A DNA stretch of 64,000 nt, taken from Micromonospora sp. KC213. GTDB taxonomy: Bacteria > Actinomycetota > Actinomycetes > Mycobacteriales > Micromonosporaceae. Made by a program: the position numbers and the translations under genes. The stretch spans positions 1-64,000 of the forward strand of contig NZ_SMKF01000009.1 of NCBI RefSeq assembly GCF_004348325.1, given 5' to 3'. The notes beneath the pieces are model-generated. The model searched no databases. It saw only the letters and a list, made by a program, of their open reading frames with translations, and was not told the DNA's origin. Below are positions 45,734 through 54,479 of this stretch, piece by piece (within the stretch, counting starts at the first letter, position 1; every line of letters begins with the position of its first letter).

Positions 45734-47250
45734 GAGAAACAGCCGGCAGCCCGGTGGCCGGCGTTCCCACGGACTTCTTCACTCCCCGGGTACCCCGGTC
45801 GCGACGGGTGCTCCGGCTGGCCACGGCCACGGCGGCAGTGGCCGCTCTGGTCGCCGCGTCGGCCCTGGTCGTCAACATCGTGGTCACCTCGTGCGGCAGC
45901 CTGCGCTCCGGCCTGACCCGGGTCGGCGGCGAGTGTGTCGGGGTGCTGACCGACGTCGGCGCCCACACCTTCGAGGGCCTCGGTGACGTCCAGCAGAAGA
46001 TCAGGGAGCAGAACGAGATCGTCCGGGCCAAGTCGGCCGCGGAGAACCAACCGTACGTGCGGGTGGCGCTGCTGTCGCCGATGACCTCCGCGGAGAAGAG
46101 TTTCATGTCGAAGGCGCAGGTCCGGCACGCGGTGCAGGGCGCCTACGTCGCACAGGTGCGCGCCAACGGCAGCGACGGCACGAACGACCCGCCCCTGATC
46201 GAGTTGGTCCTGGCCAACGTGGGCAGCCGGCAGGAGCAGTGGCGCCGGGTGGTGCGCACCCTGGAGCAGTTGGCGGACGACGAGAACCCGCTGGTCGCCG
46301 TCATCGGCATGGGCACCAGCATCGCGGCGACCCGGGACGCCGCCCAGTACCTCGCGGCCTCCGACTCCGGGCTGCCCATGATCGCCGGTGTCGCCACCGC
46401 CGATGACTTCCGTGACATCGAGGGCTTCGTCCGTGCCTCACCGAGCGACACCGACTACGTCCTGGCGCTGAACGCCTACCTCCAGACCCGCACGGATCTC
46501 CGCAAGGGCATGGTCGTCTTCGACGAGTCGGAGCCGGACCTGTACGTCCGGAGCCTCCTGGCGGCGTACCGCAGGATCCTCAAGGACTACCTGCTGCCCT
46601 ACGAGCGGTCCTTCGTCGGCGCCGGGGACCCGGGCCAGCGGGCCCGCTTCCTCGAACCGATCGCCACCAGCGTGTGCACCGACCCGAAGCCGGACATGAT
46701 CCTGTACGCCGGCCGCGTCCTCGATCTGGACGACTTCGTCAACACACTGGCGAGCCGGCAGTGTTTCACGCAGAAGCCCCTGACCATCCTGGTGGGCGCC
46801 ACCGGACTGACCGTCTCCGACGAGACCGCCGCGCGGATGGCGCAGACCGGGATCACCATCGTCACCGCCGCGTCGGTACACCCCTCCTGGTTCACCGGCG
46901 ACGCGGTCGTGCCCGCCCCCAAGGGCCTCGCGGCGTTCGTGGAGGCGTTCCGGGCCGCGAGGTTCGGGGACGAGGCAACGCTCACCGACGGCTACGCCCT
47001 CACCCACCACGACGCCATGGCGACGGCGGTGACGGCCATCCGGATGGCGAAACGCAGCAAGCTGTCCGCCGCGGACGTGCGCGGGCAGTTGCTCAACCTG
47101 AACAAGGACGTGGTGATCCCCTCGGCTGGCGGCGAACTGAGCTACACCACCGGTCGTCGGGCCGACCCGGTGGGCAAGTGGGTGCCGATCACCGTCCTCC
47201 CGGCCGGCGCGGCCCCGATCCCGAAGGGGACACCGTTCATCACGGGTTGA
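45730..47250 (+). CDS. membrane-anchored periplasmic-binding-protein-like sensor
   Basis: A 506-residue protein. A short cytoplasmic start (1-27) and one transmembrane helix (about 28-53, LATATAAVAALVAASALVVN) are followed by an extracellular domain. After a cysteine pair (TSCGSLRSG and GGECVGV) and a coiled linker (GDVQQKIREQNEIVRAK), the rest has a type I periplasmic-binding fold. Its landmarks are YVRVALLSPMTS, AVIGMGTSIAATRDAAQYL, GLPMIAGVATADDF and TDGYALTHHDAMATAVTAI. No transporter permease is nearby, so it is more likely a ligand sensor than an uptake protein. The GTG at 45730 couples it to the NTPase. Its 3' end overlaps the mannosidase gene by 11 bases. Confidence 0.72.
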   Translation: MRETAGSPVAGVPTDFFTPRVPRSRRVLRLATATAAVAALVAASALVVNIVVTSCGSLRSGLTRVGGECVGVLTDVGAHTFEGLGDVQQKIREQNEIVRAKSAAENQPYVRVALLSPMTSAEKSFMSKAQVRHAVQGAYVAQVRANGSDGTNDPPLIELVLANVGSRQEQWRRVVRTLEQLADDENPLVAVIGMGTSIAATRDAAQYLAASDSGLPMIAGVATADDFRDIEGFVRASPSDTDYVLALNAYLQTRTDLRKGMVVFDESEPDLYVRSLLAAYRRILKDYLLPYERSFVGAGDPGQRARFLEPIATSVCTDPKPDMILYAGRVLDLDDFVNTLASRQCFTQKPLTILVGATGLTVSDETAARMAQTGITIVTAASVHPSWFTGDAVVPAPKGLAAFVEAFRAARFGDEATLTDGYALTHHDAMATAVTAIRMAKRSKLSAADVRGQLLNLNKDVVIPSAGGELSYTTGRRADPVGKWVPITVLPAGAAPIPKGTPFITG

Positions 47251-49717
47251 GGTCGCCCGGCGCACCGCCGGCAGGGGCGATGTCGTTGACGCAGCGCAGC
47301 ACCGGCCGGCTGGTCAGTGCGGCCGGGTCCAGCGGCCCGTCGGCCGTCACGGTGAAGGTGGTCGACTCCCCCGGCAGCAGGGTCACCAACGCCCGGTCCA
47401 CCTGGGCAGACGGGTCGAGTCGGTCCGGGAAGAGGGTCAGGTCGCGCAGCACCGTCCGGGCGGTCACCCGGACCCGCAGGCCATCGCCCGCCGGCTCGAC
47501 CGCCGCGTCCCACTCCGCCGCCGGCCACCGCGTCTCGCGGTCCTCGGCGAAGAACCACAAGGCCCGCTCCGCGGTGTCACCGGCCGCCGCGACCAGCAGT
47601 TCACGGCGGGCCTCGTCCGGCCGCGTCAGCTCCGCCGGCAGCGCCAACACGACGCGGGAGTACGCGGGGACGTCGAGGTCGACCGAGGTCTTCGCTCTCG
47701 GCTGCCCGGTGAGGGTGAGCCGGGTGACCGTGGCCGGCGCGGTCCACGCCTGCCCGGTCTCGTTCACCGCGACTAGGGCCAGTCCGCCGTCGCGGGGCTG
47801 GACGGTGAGCAGCCGGTCGGCGTACGCCCGGCGCAGCGCGTACCAGAGCGGTTTGCGCCGGCCGTCGCCGTCGACGGCCGACCAGGAGGTCACCGGCCAG
47901 CAGTCGTTGAGCTGCCAGACGATGGTGCCGGCGCAGACGTCCCGGTGGGATCGGAAGTGTTCCACCCCGAGTTGGATCGCCCGGGCCTGGTTGAGCTGGG
48001 TCAGGTAGTGCCAGTCGTCGAAGTCGGCCGGGGCGGGCAGGTGAGCGTCGAGCCCGCGCTGGAGCTTCAGGTCGCCGTCGATCGCCTTCTGGTGGTGGGC
48101 CATGCCCGGGGAGTCGTGCGCCAGCGGCTCGTCCGAGATGGACCGGCGCAGCGTCGCGTACGCCGGGGGCGCCTGGTAGCCGAACTCGGCGACGAAGCGG
48201 GGAACGTACTCCCGGTACTTCGTGTAGTCGTCGGTGTTCCAGACGTCCCAGATGTGTGTGGTGCCGTGTGCCGGGTCGTTGGGGTGGATCTCCTCGGTGC
48301 CGGACCACGGGCTGCCCGGCCAGTACGCGACGGTCGGGTCCAGTTCCCGCACGATCGCGGGCAGCATCTCGAGGTAGTAGCCCCGACCCCAGGTGCGGCC
48401 GTCCAAACACATCTGCCAGCCCCAGTCGTGCCAGCCCCAGATGTTCTCGTTGTTGCCGGTCCAGAGCACCAGCGACGGGTGACCGGCGAGCCGGGCCACC
48501 TGCTCGCGTGCCTCCGCCTCGACCTCGCCGCGCAACGGCTCCTCCTCGGGGTACGCCGCGCAGGCGAAGAGGAAGTCCTGCTGTACCAGCAGGCCGAGGG
48601 AGTCGGCCAGTTCGTAGAAGTCCGTCGACTCGTACCGGCCACCGCCCCACACCCGGAGCAGGTTGACGTTCGCGTCGACCGCCTGGCCGAAACGCTCGGC
48701 GAGCCGCGCCCGGGTGACCCGGTTGGGAAACGCGTCGTCGGGGATCCAGTTCACTCCCTTGACGAAGACCGGCACCTCGTTGACGCGCAGCGTGAACGGG
48801 GTGCCGTGCGCGTCGGGGGTGGTGTCCAGCCGAAGCGAGCGGAAGCCGATCCGGCGCGACCGGGTCTCCAGTTCCCGGCCGTCGGGGCCGCGGAGGGTCA
48901 CGTCGAGGTTGTGCAGGGGCTGGTCGCCGTACCCGACGGGCCACCACAGCGCGGGGTCCGGGACGTCGAGGGTGAGCACGGCGGTCCGCTCGCCGGAGGC
49001 GACGGCGACCTCGACGGCGACCCCGGCGACGACCGCGTGCACGGTCAGCGGCGCGTCACCGGCCCGCTCGACCTCGACGTGCAGTTCCACCCGCCCGGTG
49101 CCGTCGGCGACAGTCACCAGGGGACGCACGGACGCGAGCCGAGCCGTGGACCAGGCGTGCAGCCCGATCTCCTGCCAGATGCCGGCGGTGACCACCGTCG
49201 GCCCCCAGTCCCAGCCGAAGTTGCAGGCGGTCTTGCGGATGAAGTTGAACGGCTCGGGGTACGCGTTCGGCAGTTCACCGAGCCGGTCCTGCTGCGCCTC
49301 GGCGTAGCGGTACGGCGAGTCGAACCGGATCGCGAGCGTGTTGTCGCCCGCACGCAGCAGCGACCGGACGTCGAACCGGTAGGAGCGGTGCTGGTTCTCG
49401 GTGCGCCCGACCTCGGTGCCGTTGACGGTGACCGTGGCGACCGTGTCCAGGCCGACGCAGACCAGGTCGATCCGGTCGTCGTCGCCCGGTTGCCAGCCGA
49501 AGGTGGTCTCGTAGCTCCAGTCGGTGCGCCCGATCCAGGTGAGCCGGTTCTCGTTGTCGTCGAGGTACGGGTCGCCGATGAGGCCGGCGGCCAGCAGGTC
49601 GGTGTGCACGCAACCGGGCACGGTCGCCGGCACCGCCGAGCCGGCGATGTCCGGCGGCACCGGTGCACCCGGTACGGCCCGCAGCGTCCAGCCGTCGTGC
49701 AACGTCCGGTGGGTCAC
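47240..49717 (-). CDS. beta-mannosidase, glycoside hydrolase family 2
   Basis: An 825-residue GH2 enzyme. The N-terminal sugar-binding domain starts LHDGWTLRAVPGAPVPPDI, and the Ig-like domain and the barrel follow. The acid/base is E424 in WTGNNENIWGWHDWG and the nucleophile is E511 in RFVAEFGYQAPPAY, both in the beta-mannosidase form of the motifs. It has no signal peptide, so it acts on imported manno-oligosaccharides in the cytoplasm. The GTG at 49717 overlaps the permease stop as GTGA, making it the last gene of the uptake operon. Confidence 0.9.
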   Translation of the reverse strand: MTHRTLHDGWTLRAVPGAPVPPDIAGSAVPATVPGCVHTDLLAAGLIGDPYLDDNENRLTWIGRTDWSYETTFGWQPGDDDRIDLVCVGLDTVATVTVNGTEVGRTENQHRSYRFDVRSLLRAGDNTLAIRFDSPYRYAEAQQDRLGELPNAYPEPFNFIRKTACNFGWDWGPTVVTAGIWQEIGLHAWSTARLASVRPLVTVADGTGRVELHVEVERAGDAPLTVHAVVAGVAVEVAVASGERTAVLTLDVPDPALWWPVGYGDQPLHNLDVTLRGPDGRELETRSRRIGFRSLRLDTTPDAHGTPFTLRVNEVPVFVKGVNWIPDDAFPNRVTRARLAERFGQAVDANVNLLRVWGGGRYESTDFYELADSLGLLVQQDFLFACAAYPEEEPLRGEVEAEAREQVARLAGHPSLVLWTGNNENIWGWHDWGWQMCLDGRTWGRGYYLEMLPAIVRELDPTVAYWPGSPWSGTEEIHPNDPAHGTTHIWDVWNTDDYTKYREYVPRFVAEFGYQAPPAYATLRRSISDEPLAHDSPGMAHHQKAIDGDLKLQRGLDAHLPAPADFDDWHYLTQLNQARAIQLGVEHFRSHRDVCAGTIVWQLNDCWPVTSWSAVDGDGRRKPLWYALRRAYADRLLTVQPRDGGLALVAVNETGQAWTAPATVTRLTLTGQPRAKTSVDLDVPAYSRVVLALPAELTRPDEARRELLVAAAGDTAERALWFFAEDRETRWPAAEWDAAVEPAGDGLRVRVTARTVLRDLTLFPDRLDPSAQVDRALVTLLPGESTTFTVTADGPLDPAALTSRPVLRCVNDIAPAGGAPGDLNP

Positions 49718-50616
49718 GATTTCACCGCACCTTCCATGATCCCGCGGACGATCTGTCGGCCGCCGATGAACAGCATGATCAGTAGTGGCACGGTGGCGAT
49801 GAACGCACCGGCGAGCACCCGCCGGTAGATCACGTAGTTGCCACTGGCCAGGTCGGAGATGGCGACCATCGAGGTGGGGTAGTCGCTGCCGCTCAGTGTG
49901 ATCAGCGGCCACTGGAAGTCGTTCCAGGTGGCGACGAAGGTGAGCAGCCCGAGCACGGCCAGGGCCGGGCGGATCGCCGGCAGCACGATGTTCCAGTAGA
50001 CGCGCATCGTGGAGGCGCCGTCGACCCGGGCCGACTCGACCAACTCGTCGGGTACCGAGTTGACGATGAACTGTCGCATGTAGAACACGCCGAACGCGGT
50101 GACCAGGCCCGGTGCGATGACGGCGAGCAGGGTGCCGTTCCAGCCGAGCTTGCCCATCACGATGTACAGCGCCACGATGCCGAGCTGGTTGGGCACGGTC
50201 AGGGTGAGCACCACGAAGAGCATCAACGCGTTGCGGCCGGCGAACCGCAGCTTGGCGAAGGCGAACCCGGCCAGCGAGCAGAAGAACAGCACCGAGGCGG
50301 TCACCACGACGGAGACGATGACGCTGTTGACCATCGAGGCGGCGAAGAAGACGTCCTGGAGGGAGAAGACCTCCTCGACGTTGGTCATGAACCGGTCGCC
50401 GGGAACCACCGCGGGTGGCAGCTTGGCCAGCGCCTCGTCGTTGCTGGTGGCGATGACGAACATCCAGTACAGCGGGAAGACCGCGAAGAGCATGGTGACG
50501 GCGAGCAGCAGGTACGTTCCGGCCCCGGCCGGGGTGTCCTGCGGCGCCCGGCCCATCAGGGCCGGGCGGTTGCGCCGTACCGGGGCGGCGGGGCGCGGCG
50601 GGGCGACGGCGGTCAT
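49714..50616 (-). CDS. sugar ABC transporter permease (MalG-like)
   Basis: A 300-residue inner-membrane permease with six helices. The EAA loop is ELVESARVDGASTMRVYWNIVLPAIRPAL, which docks the ATPase. It overlaps both neighbours by four bases. No ATP-binding gene lies in the operon, so the transporter probably uses a shared MsiK-type ATPase encoded elsewhere, as is known for Streptomyces sugar importers. Confidence 0.92.
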   Translation of the reverse strand: MTAVAPPRPAAPVRRNRPALMGRAPQDTPAGAGTYLLLAVTMLFAVFPLYWMFVIATSNDEALAKLPPAVVPGDRFMTNVEEVFSLQDVFFAASMVNSVIVSVVVTASVLFFCSLAGFAFAKLRFAGRNALMLFVVLTLTVPNQLGIVALYIVMGKLGWNGTLLAVIAPGLVTAFGVFYMRQFIVNSVPDELVESARVDGASTMRVYWNIVLPAIRPALAVLGLLTFVATWNDFQWPLITLSGSDYPTSMVAISDLASGNYVIYRRVLAGAFIATVPLLIMLFIGGRQIVRGIMEGAVKS

Positions 50617-51623
50617 CTGCGACCTCCCGAGAGACGGTTGGTCAGCAGCGTGTTGATGCCGGCGACGACCAGGATGATCAGGAACAGCGCCCAGGACATC
50701 GCGGCGGCGTAGCCGAGGTTGAGGTCCTTCCAGCCGACCTTGTAGATGAGCTGCGCGATGGTCTGCCACTCACCGTTCGGGCCGCCGGTGGCGGTCTGCG
50801 CGTTCGGGTCGAACAGCATCGGTTCGGTGAAGAGCTGGAGACCGCCGATGGTGGAGAGCACCACGGTGAACACGATGATCGGCTGGATCATCGGCACGGT
50901 GATGCGCCAGAGTTGCCGCCACGGGCCGGCGCCGTCGATCGCCGACGCCTCGTAGACGTCGCGCGGGATGGACTGCATGGCGGCCAGGTACAGCAGGGCG
51001 TTGTAGCCGATCCACTTCCAGTTCACCATAGTGGCGATGGCGATCCAGGAGTGGGTCTTGTCGGCCCGCCAGTCGATCGGGGCCTCCGGGCTGCCGTAGC
51101 CGAACAGACCGAGCGCCCAGTTGGCCATGCCGAAGTCGCGGGAGAAGAAGACGCTGAACACCATCGACGAGGCGACGATCGGCGTCACGTACGGCAGCAG
51201 CATGCCGACCCGCCACCAGGTCTGCAGGCGCAGCTTGCGGTTCAGCAGCGAGGCCACAATCAGGGCGAGCAGCAGTTGCGGCACTGACGAGAGCAGGAAG
51301 ATGCCGAAGGTGTTGTAGAGCGCGTTCCAGAAGTCCTCGTCGCCGAAGAGCCGGGTGAAGTTCTCCACGCCGGCCCAGTACGGCAGCGTGGGGTCGTCCA
51401 GCCGGTAGTTACGCAGCGCGACCACACCGTTGAAGATCAACGGGAACAACCCGAAGAGGATGAAGAGCAGGAAGAACGGCGCGATCAGCAGGTACGGCAT
51501 GTAGCGCATGTCGAAGCGGTACAGCCGGTTGCGCCAGGACAGCCGCCGCTCGGCGGCTCCGGAGCCGCCGCGTCCGGGGGCGGCTCCACGGCCCGACGCG
51601 GGCGCGGCACGGGTGGTGGACAT
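50613..51623 (-). CDS. sugar ABC transporter permease (MalF-like)
   Basis: A 336-residue permease with six helices after a Gly/Ala/Arg-rich cytoplasmic start. The EAA loop is DVYEASAIDGAGPWRQLWRITVPMIQPI. The ATG at 51623 is the start nearest the first helix and has GGAG eight bases upstream. A GGAAACGCTC element, also found before the binding protein, overlaps the bases just before this ATG. Confidence 0.92.
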   Translation of the reverse strand: MSTTRAAPASGRGAAPGRGGSGAAERRLSWRNRLYRFDMRYMPYLLIAPFFLLFILFGLFPLIFNGVVALRNYRLDDPTLPYWAGVENFTRLFGDEDFWNALYNTFGIFLLSSVPQLLLALIVASLLNRKLRLQTWWRVGMLLPYVTPIVASSMVFSVFFSRDFGMANWALGLFGYGSPEAPIDWRADKTHSWIAIATMVNWKWIGYNALLYLAAMQSIPRDVYEASAIDGAGPWRQLWRITVPMIQPIIVFTVVLSTIGGLQLFTEPMLFDPNAQTATGGPNGEWQTIAQLIYKVGWKDLNLGYAAAMSWALFLIILVVAGINTLLTNRLSGGRR

Positions 51624-51624
51624 G

Positions 51625-51634
51625 GGAAACGCTC
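51625..51634 (-). promoter_or_regulatory. candidate LacI-type operator half, second site
   Basis: GGAAACGCTC on the plus strand, immediately before the MalF-like gene. It is an exact 10-base match to the element at 53062. Confidence 0.4.
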
Positions 51635-51761
51635 CAGGGCCGAGAGGTGAGGGGGCGCGGGTGGTACGGGTGCCCACCGGCCTCCGGCGGGCGTCGGGAT
51701 GCGGCTCACGGCCGGTGGCGGAGCGGGTTGGTCCCGCTCCGCCACCGGTCACCGGAAAGCG

Positions 51762-53042
51762 TCAGGACGTGGCGACCTTCTCGGCTTCCTTGACCGTCTC
51801 GGCCCAGGCGGCGTCCGGCTTCAGGGTCTTGTTCTCCACCCGGCGGATGACGTTCTCCACCGCGACCCGGGTCGGGCCGTTCTTCTTGCCCAGGTACTGC
51901 GGGGTCAGGCCCTGCGCCATCGTGGGGAAGATCTGGCCGACCGGGGCGCCACTGAAGAACGGGTTCTTGAACTCGGTGATCGCCGGGTCGGTGTAGAGCG
52001 CCGGTTGCGAGGGCAGGTTGCCGACCTTCTTGAAGATCTCGACCTGCTGCTCCGGCTGGACGAGCCACTCCAGCAGTTTGTAGGCCTCGTCGGCGTGCTT
52101 GGTCTGCTTGGGGATGGTCAGGAAAGATCCGCCCCAGTTGCCGCCACCGCCGGGCACCGCCGCGATGTCCCACTTGCCCTCGGTGCCGGGGGCGGTCTGC
52201 TGGATGTGACCGAGCATCCACGCCGGGCAGGCGAGCACGGCGAAGGCGCCGCTGGTGAAGCCCTTGTCCCAGTCGGCCTGGAAGCTGACCAGGTTGGCCG
52301 AGATGCCGGCCTGGATGGCCTTGACCGTGTAGTCGAAGGCGACCTTCGGACCCTGCTCCATCTGGAGCTGATCCTGGTCGTTGTAGAAGCCGACCGGCTG
52401 CTGACCCAGGATCGGGTTGAACAGGTTGGTGCCCGCGTCGATGAACTTCTTGTTGGTCTTGGTGGTGTACTGCTGACCGACCTCGATGAACGTGTCCCAG
52501 GTGGGCCAGAGCGCGGAGACCTGGTCCCGGTCGGTGGGCAGCCCGGCCGCCTTGAACAGGTCCGTCCGGTAGCACATGGCCAGGCCGCCGACGTCGGTGC
52601 CGAGGCCGATCTGGGTCTTGCCGTCGGCCGACAGCGACTGCTTCCACTTCCACGGCAGGTACTTGCTCTCGTAGGAGCCGGCGCCCTTGTCGAGCAGGTT
52701 GACGAACTTGTCGGACTGGCTGCGGAACTGGACCATGAAGCCCTCGTCGACGGCCGCGATGTCGGCCGCCCCGTTGCCCGCGACCAGCTTCTTCTGCAGG
52801 TCCTCGTGCTGGGCGTTGTACTCGCCGGAGTTGAGCTGGATGCGGATGTTGGGGTTGGCGGCCTCGTACTTGGCCTTCAGGTCCTGCAGCCCGAAGTCGC
52901 CCCAGAAGTTGATCTTCAACGTGACGACACCTCCGGAGCTGGAGTCGCCGGTGCTGCTCCTACCACTGCAACCGGCGACCATGAGCAGGCCGACGGCACC
53001 CGCGGTCGCCGCGCGGGCCCAGTGCCTCCAGGACCGTTTCAT
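51762..53042 (-). CDS. sugar ABC transporter substrate-binding lipoprotein
   Basis: A 426-residue family 1 solute-binding protein. The lipobox LLMVAGCSG gives a lipidated cysteine at residue 25. The mature protein shows VTLKINFWGDFGLQDLKAKYE, DIAAVDEGFMVQF and WGGSFLTIPKQTKHADEAYKLLEWL. It probably binds manno-oligosaccharide, judging from the downstream beta-mannosidase. GGAGG precedes the ATG. A 138-base gap separates it from the permease genes. Confidence 0.92.
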   Translation of the reverse strand: MKRSWRHWARAATAGAVGLLMVAGCSGRSSTGDSSSGGVVTLKINFWGDFGLQDLKAKYEAANPNIRIQLNSGEYNAQHEDLQKKLVAGNGAADIAAVDEGFMVQFRSQSDKFVNLLDKGAGSYESKYLPWKWKQSLSADGKTQIGLGTDVGGLAMCYRTDLFKAAGLPTDRDQVSALWPTWDTFIEVGQQYTTKTNKKFIDAGTNLFNPILGQQPVGFYNDQDQLQMEQGPKVAFDYTVKAIQAGISANLVSFQADWDKGFTSGAFAVLACPAWMLGHIQQTAPGTEGKWDIAAVPGGGGNWGGSFLTIPKQTKHADEAYKLLEWLVQPEQQVEIFKKVGNLPSQPALYTDPAITEFKNPFFSGAPVGQIFPTMAQGLTPQYLGKKNGPTRVAVENVIRRVENKTLKPDAAWAETVKEAEKVATS

Positions 53043-53061
53043 GCCATCCTCCGCACCATGT

Positions 53062-53096
53062 GGAAACGCTCTCGACATCGAGAAACGTCGACTGAA
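53062..53096 (-). promoter_or_regulatory. candidate LacI-type operator region of the mannoside operon
   Basis: TGGAAACGCTCTCGA, with core GGAAACGCTC at 53062-53071, is followed by CTCGACATCGAG (53071-53082) with symmetric arms and by a further GAAACGTCGA. LacI-family sites are typically palindromes centred on CG. The repressor gene is just upstream, divergently encoded. Confidence 0.5.
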
Positions 53097-53426
53097 CCGG
53101 GTAAGTGAGGCCACCGTACGGGCCACCCCTTGCACTGTCAACGGTCGATCACCGCCGCAGCCGACCGGCAGTCTGGGGCCGGAAGGCGGAGAGCACGACC
53201 ATGCGCGGTTGAGCGCTCTTTTGTGCACGGTGAGACCCAGCTGGCGGGCTGCGGCAGCCCGCACAGGCCGTACGCTTAACCGTGCAAGCAGCCCCAGGGT
53301 GAACGGGTTTCGCAGCCGTCGCCCCATGATCACCACCGATCACCGGGGCGCGGTAGCGTGGGGGCGGCCGGTCGACCGGCGCCCTGGACCGGCCGCAGGG
53401 CCGTTGAGTAGTTGAGGAGCACGCCG

Positions 53427-54446
53427 GTGAAGCGGCCGACCATCGCCGACGTCGCCCGACGCGCCGGGGTGTCCAAGGGCGCGGTGTCGTACGCGCTGAA
53501 CGGACAACCCGGCGTCTCGGAGGCCACCCGCCAACGAATCCTGGCCATCGCCGCCGAGATCGGCTTCAGCCCCAGCAGCGCCGCCCGCGCCCTCTCCGGC
53601 GCCACCGCGAACGCGGTGGGCCTGGCCCTCTGCCGACCGGCCCGGACACTGGGCATCGAACCGTTCTTCATGGAGCTGATCAGCGGCGTCGAGGCGGAGC
53701 TCTCCGCCCGGTCGTACGCGCTGACCCTTCAGGTGGTGGCCGACCCGGAGGCGGAGATCGCGGTCCACCGGCGCTGGTGGGCCGAGCGGCGGGTGGACGG
53801 CGTCTTCGTCTGCGACCTGCGCACCGATGATCCCCGCATCCCCGCGTTGGAGACGCTGCAACTGCCGGCCGTGGTGATCGGTGGTCCCGGCCACACCGGA
53901 AACCTGACCAGCGTCTGGTCCGACGACGCGGCGGCGCTGGTGGAGACCGTGGAGTACCTGGTCGCGCTGGGACACCGCCGGGTCGCCCGGGTGGGTGGAC
54001 TGCCCGCACTGCTGCACACCGAGATCCGCACCGACGCGTTCGACGAGGTGTGCCGGCGGCTCGGGCTCGACACGGCGGTCACCGTCTGGTCGGACTACAC
54101 CGGCGAGGAGGGTGCCCGGGCCACCCGGCGGCTGCTCAGCTCCGCCACCCGCCCGACGGCGATCATCTACGACAACGACGTGATGGCGATCGCCGGGCTC
54201 TCGGTGGCGCAGGAGATGGGACTCACCGTCCCGGGCGACCTGTCGATCGTGGCCTGGGACGACTCCCCGCTCTGCCAGCTCGTGCATCCGCCGTTGACCG
54301 CGCTCGGGCGGGACATCCCGGCGTACGGCGCGCACGCCGCCCGGCAACTGCTCGCGGTCATCGCCGGCCAGCCGGCGACCGGGCTCCAGGACGAGACGGC
54401 GCATCTCACCCCGCGCGGCAGCACCGCCCCGCCCCGGGAGAGGTGA
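53427..54446 (+). CDS. LacI-family transcriptional regulator of the mannoside genes
   Basis: A 339-residue repressor. The helix-turn-helix is at the N-terminus (PTIADVARRAGVSKGAVSYALN) with the hinge helix SPSSAARALSG near residue 50. The effector domain follows, with GIEPFFMELISGVEAEL and PTAIIYDNDVMAIAGLSVAQEMG. The GTG at 53427 is chosen because GAGGAG lies 10 bases upstream and the helix-turn-helix begins at once. It is divergent from the binding-protein gene and is the probable controller of the operon. Confidence 0.9.
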   Translation: MKRPTIADVARRAGVSKGAVSYALNGQPGVSEATRQRILAIAAEIGFSPSSAARALSGATANAVGLALCRPARTLGIEPFFMELISGVEAELSARSYALTLQVVADPEAEIAVHRRWWAERRVDGVFVCDLRTDDPRIPALETLQLPAVVIGGPGHTGNLTSVWSDDAAALVETVEYLVALGHRRVARVGGLPALLHTEIRTDAFDEVCRRLGLDTAVTVWSDYTGEEGARATRRLLSSATRPTAIIYDNDVMAIAGLSVAQEMGLTVPGDLSIVAWDDSPLCQLVHPPLTALGRDIPAYGAHAARQLLAVIAGQPATGLQDETAHLTPRGSTAPPRER

Positions 54447-54456
54447 ACCGGTTAAG

Positions 54457-54475
54457 CGCGCAGGGCGCCTGCGCG
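54457..54475. terminator. short hairpin between lacI-type gene and GGDEF-EAL gene
   Basis: A perfect 8-bp stem (54457-54464 with 54468-54475) with a 3-base loop between convergent genes. Confidence 0.5.
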
Positions 54476-54479
54476 TGGA

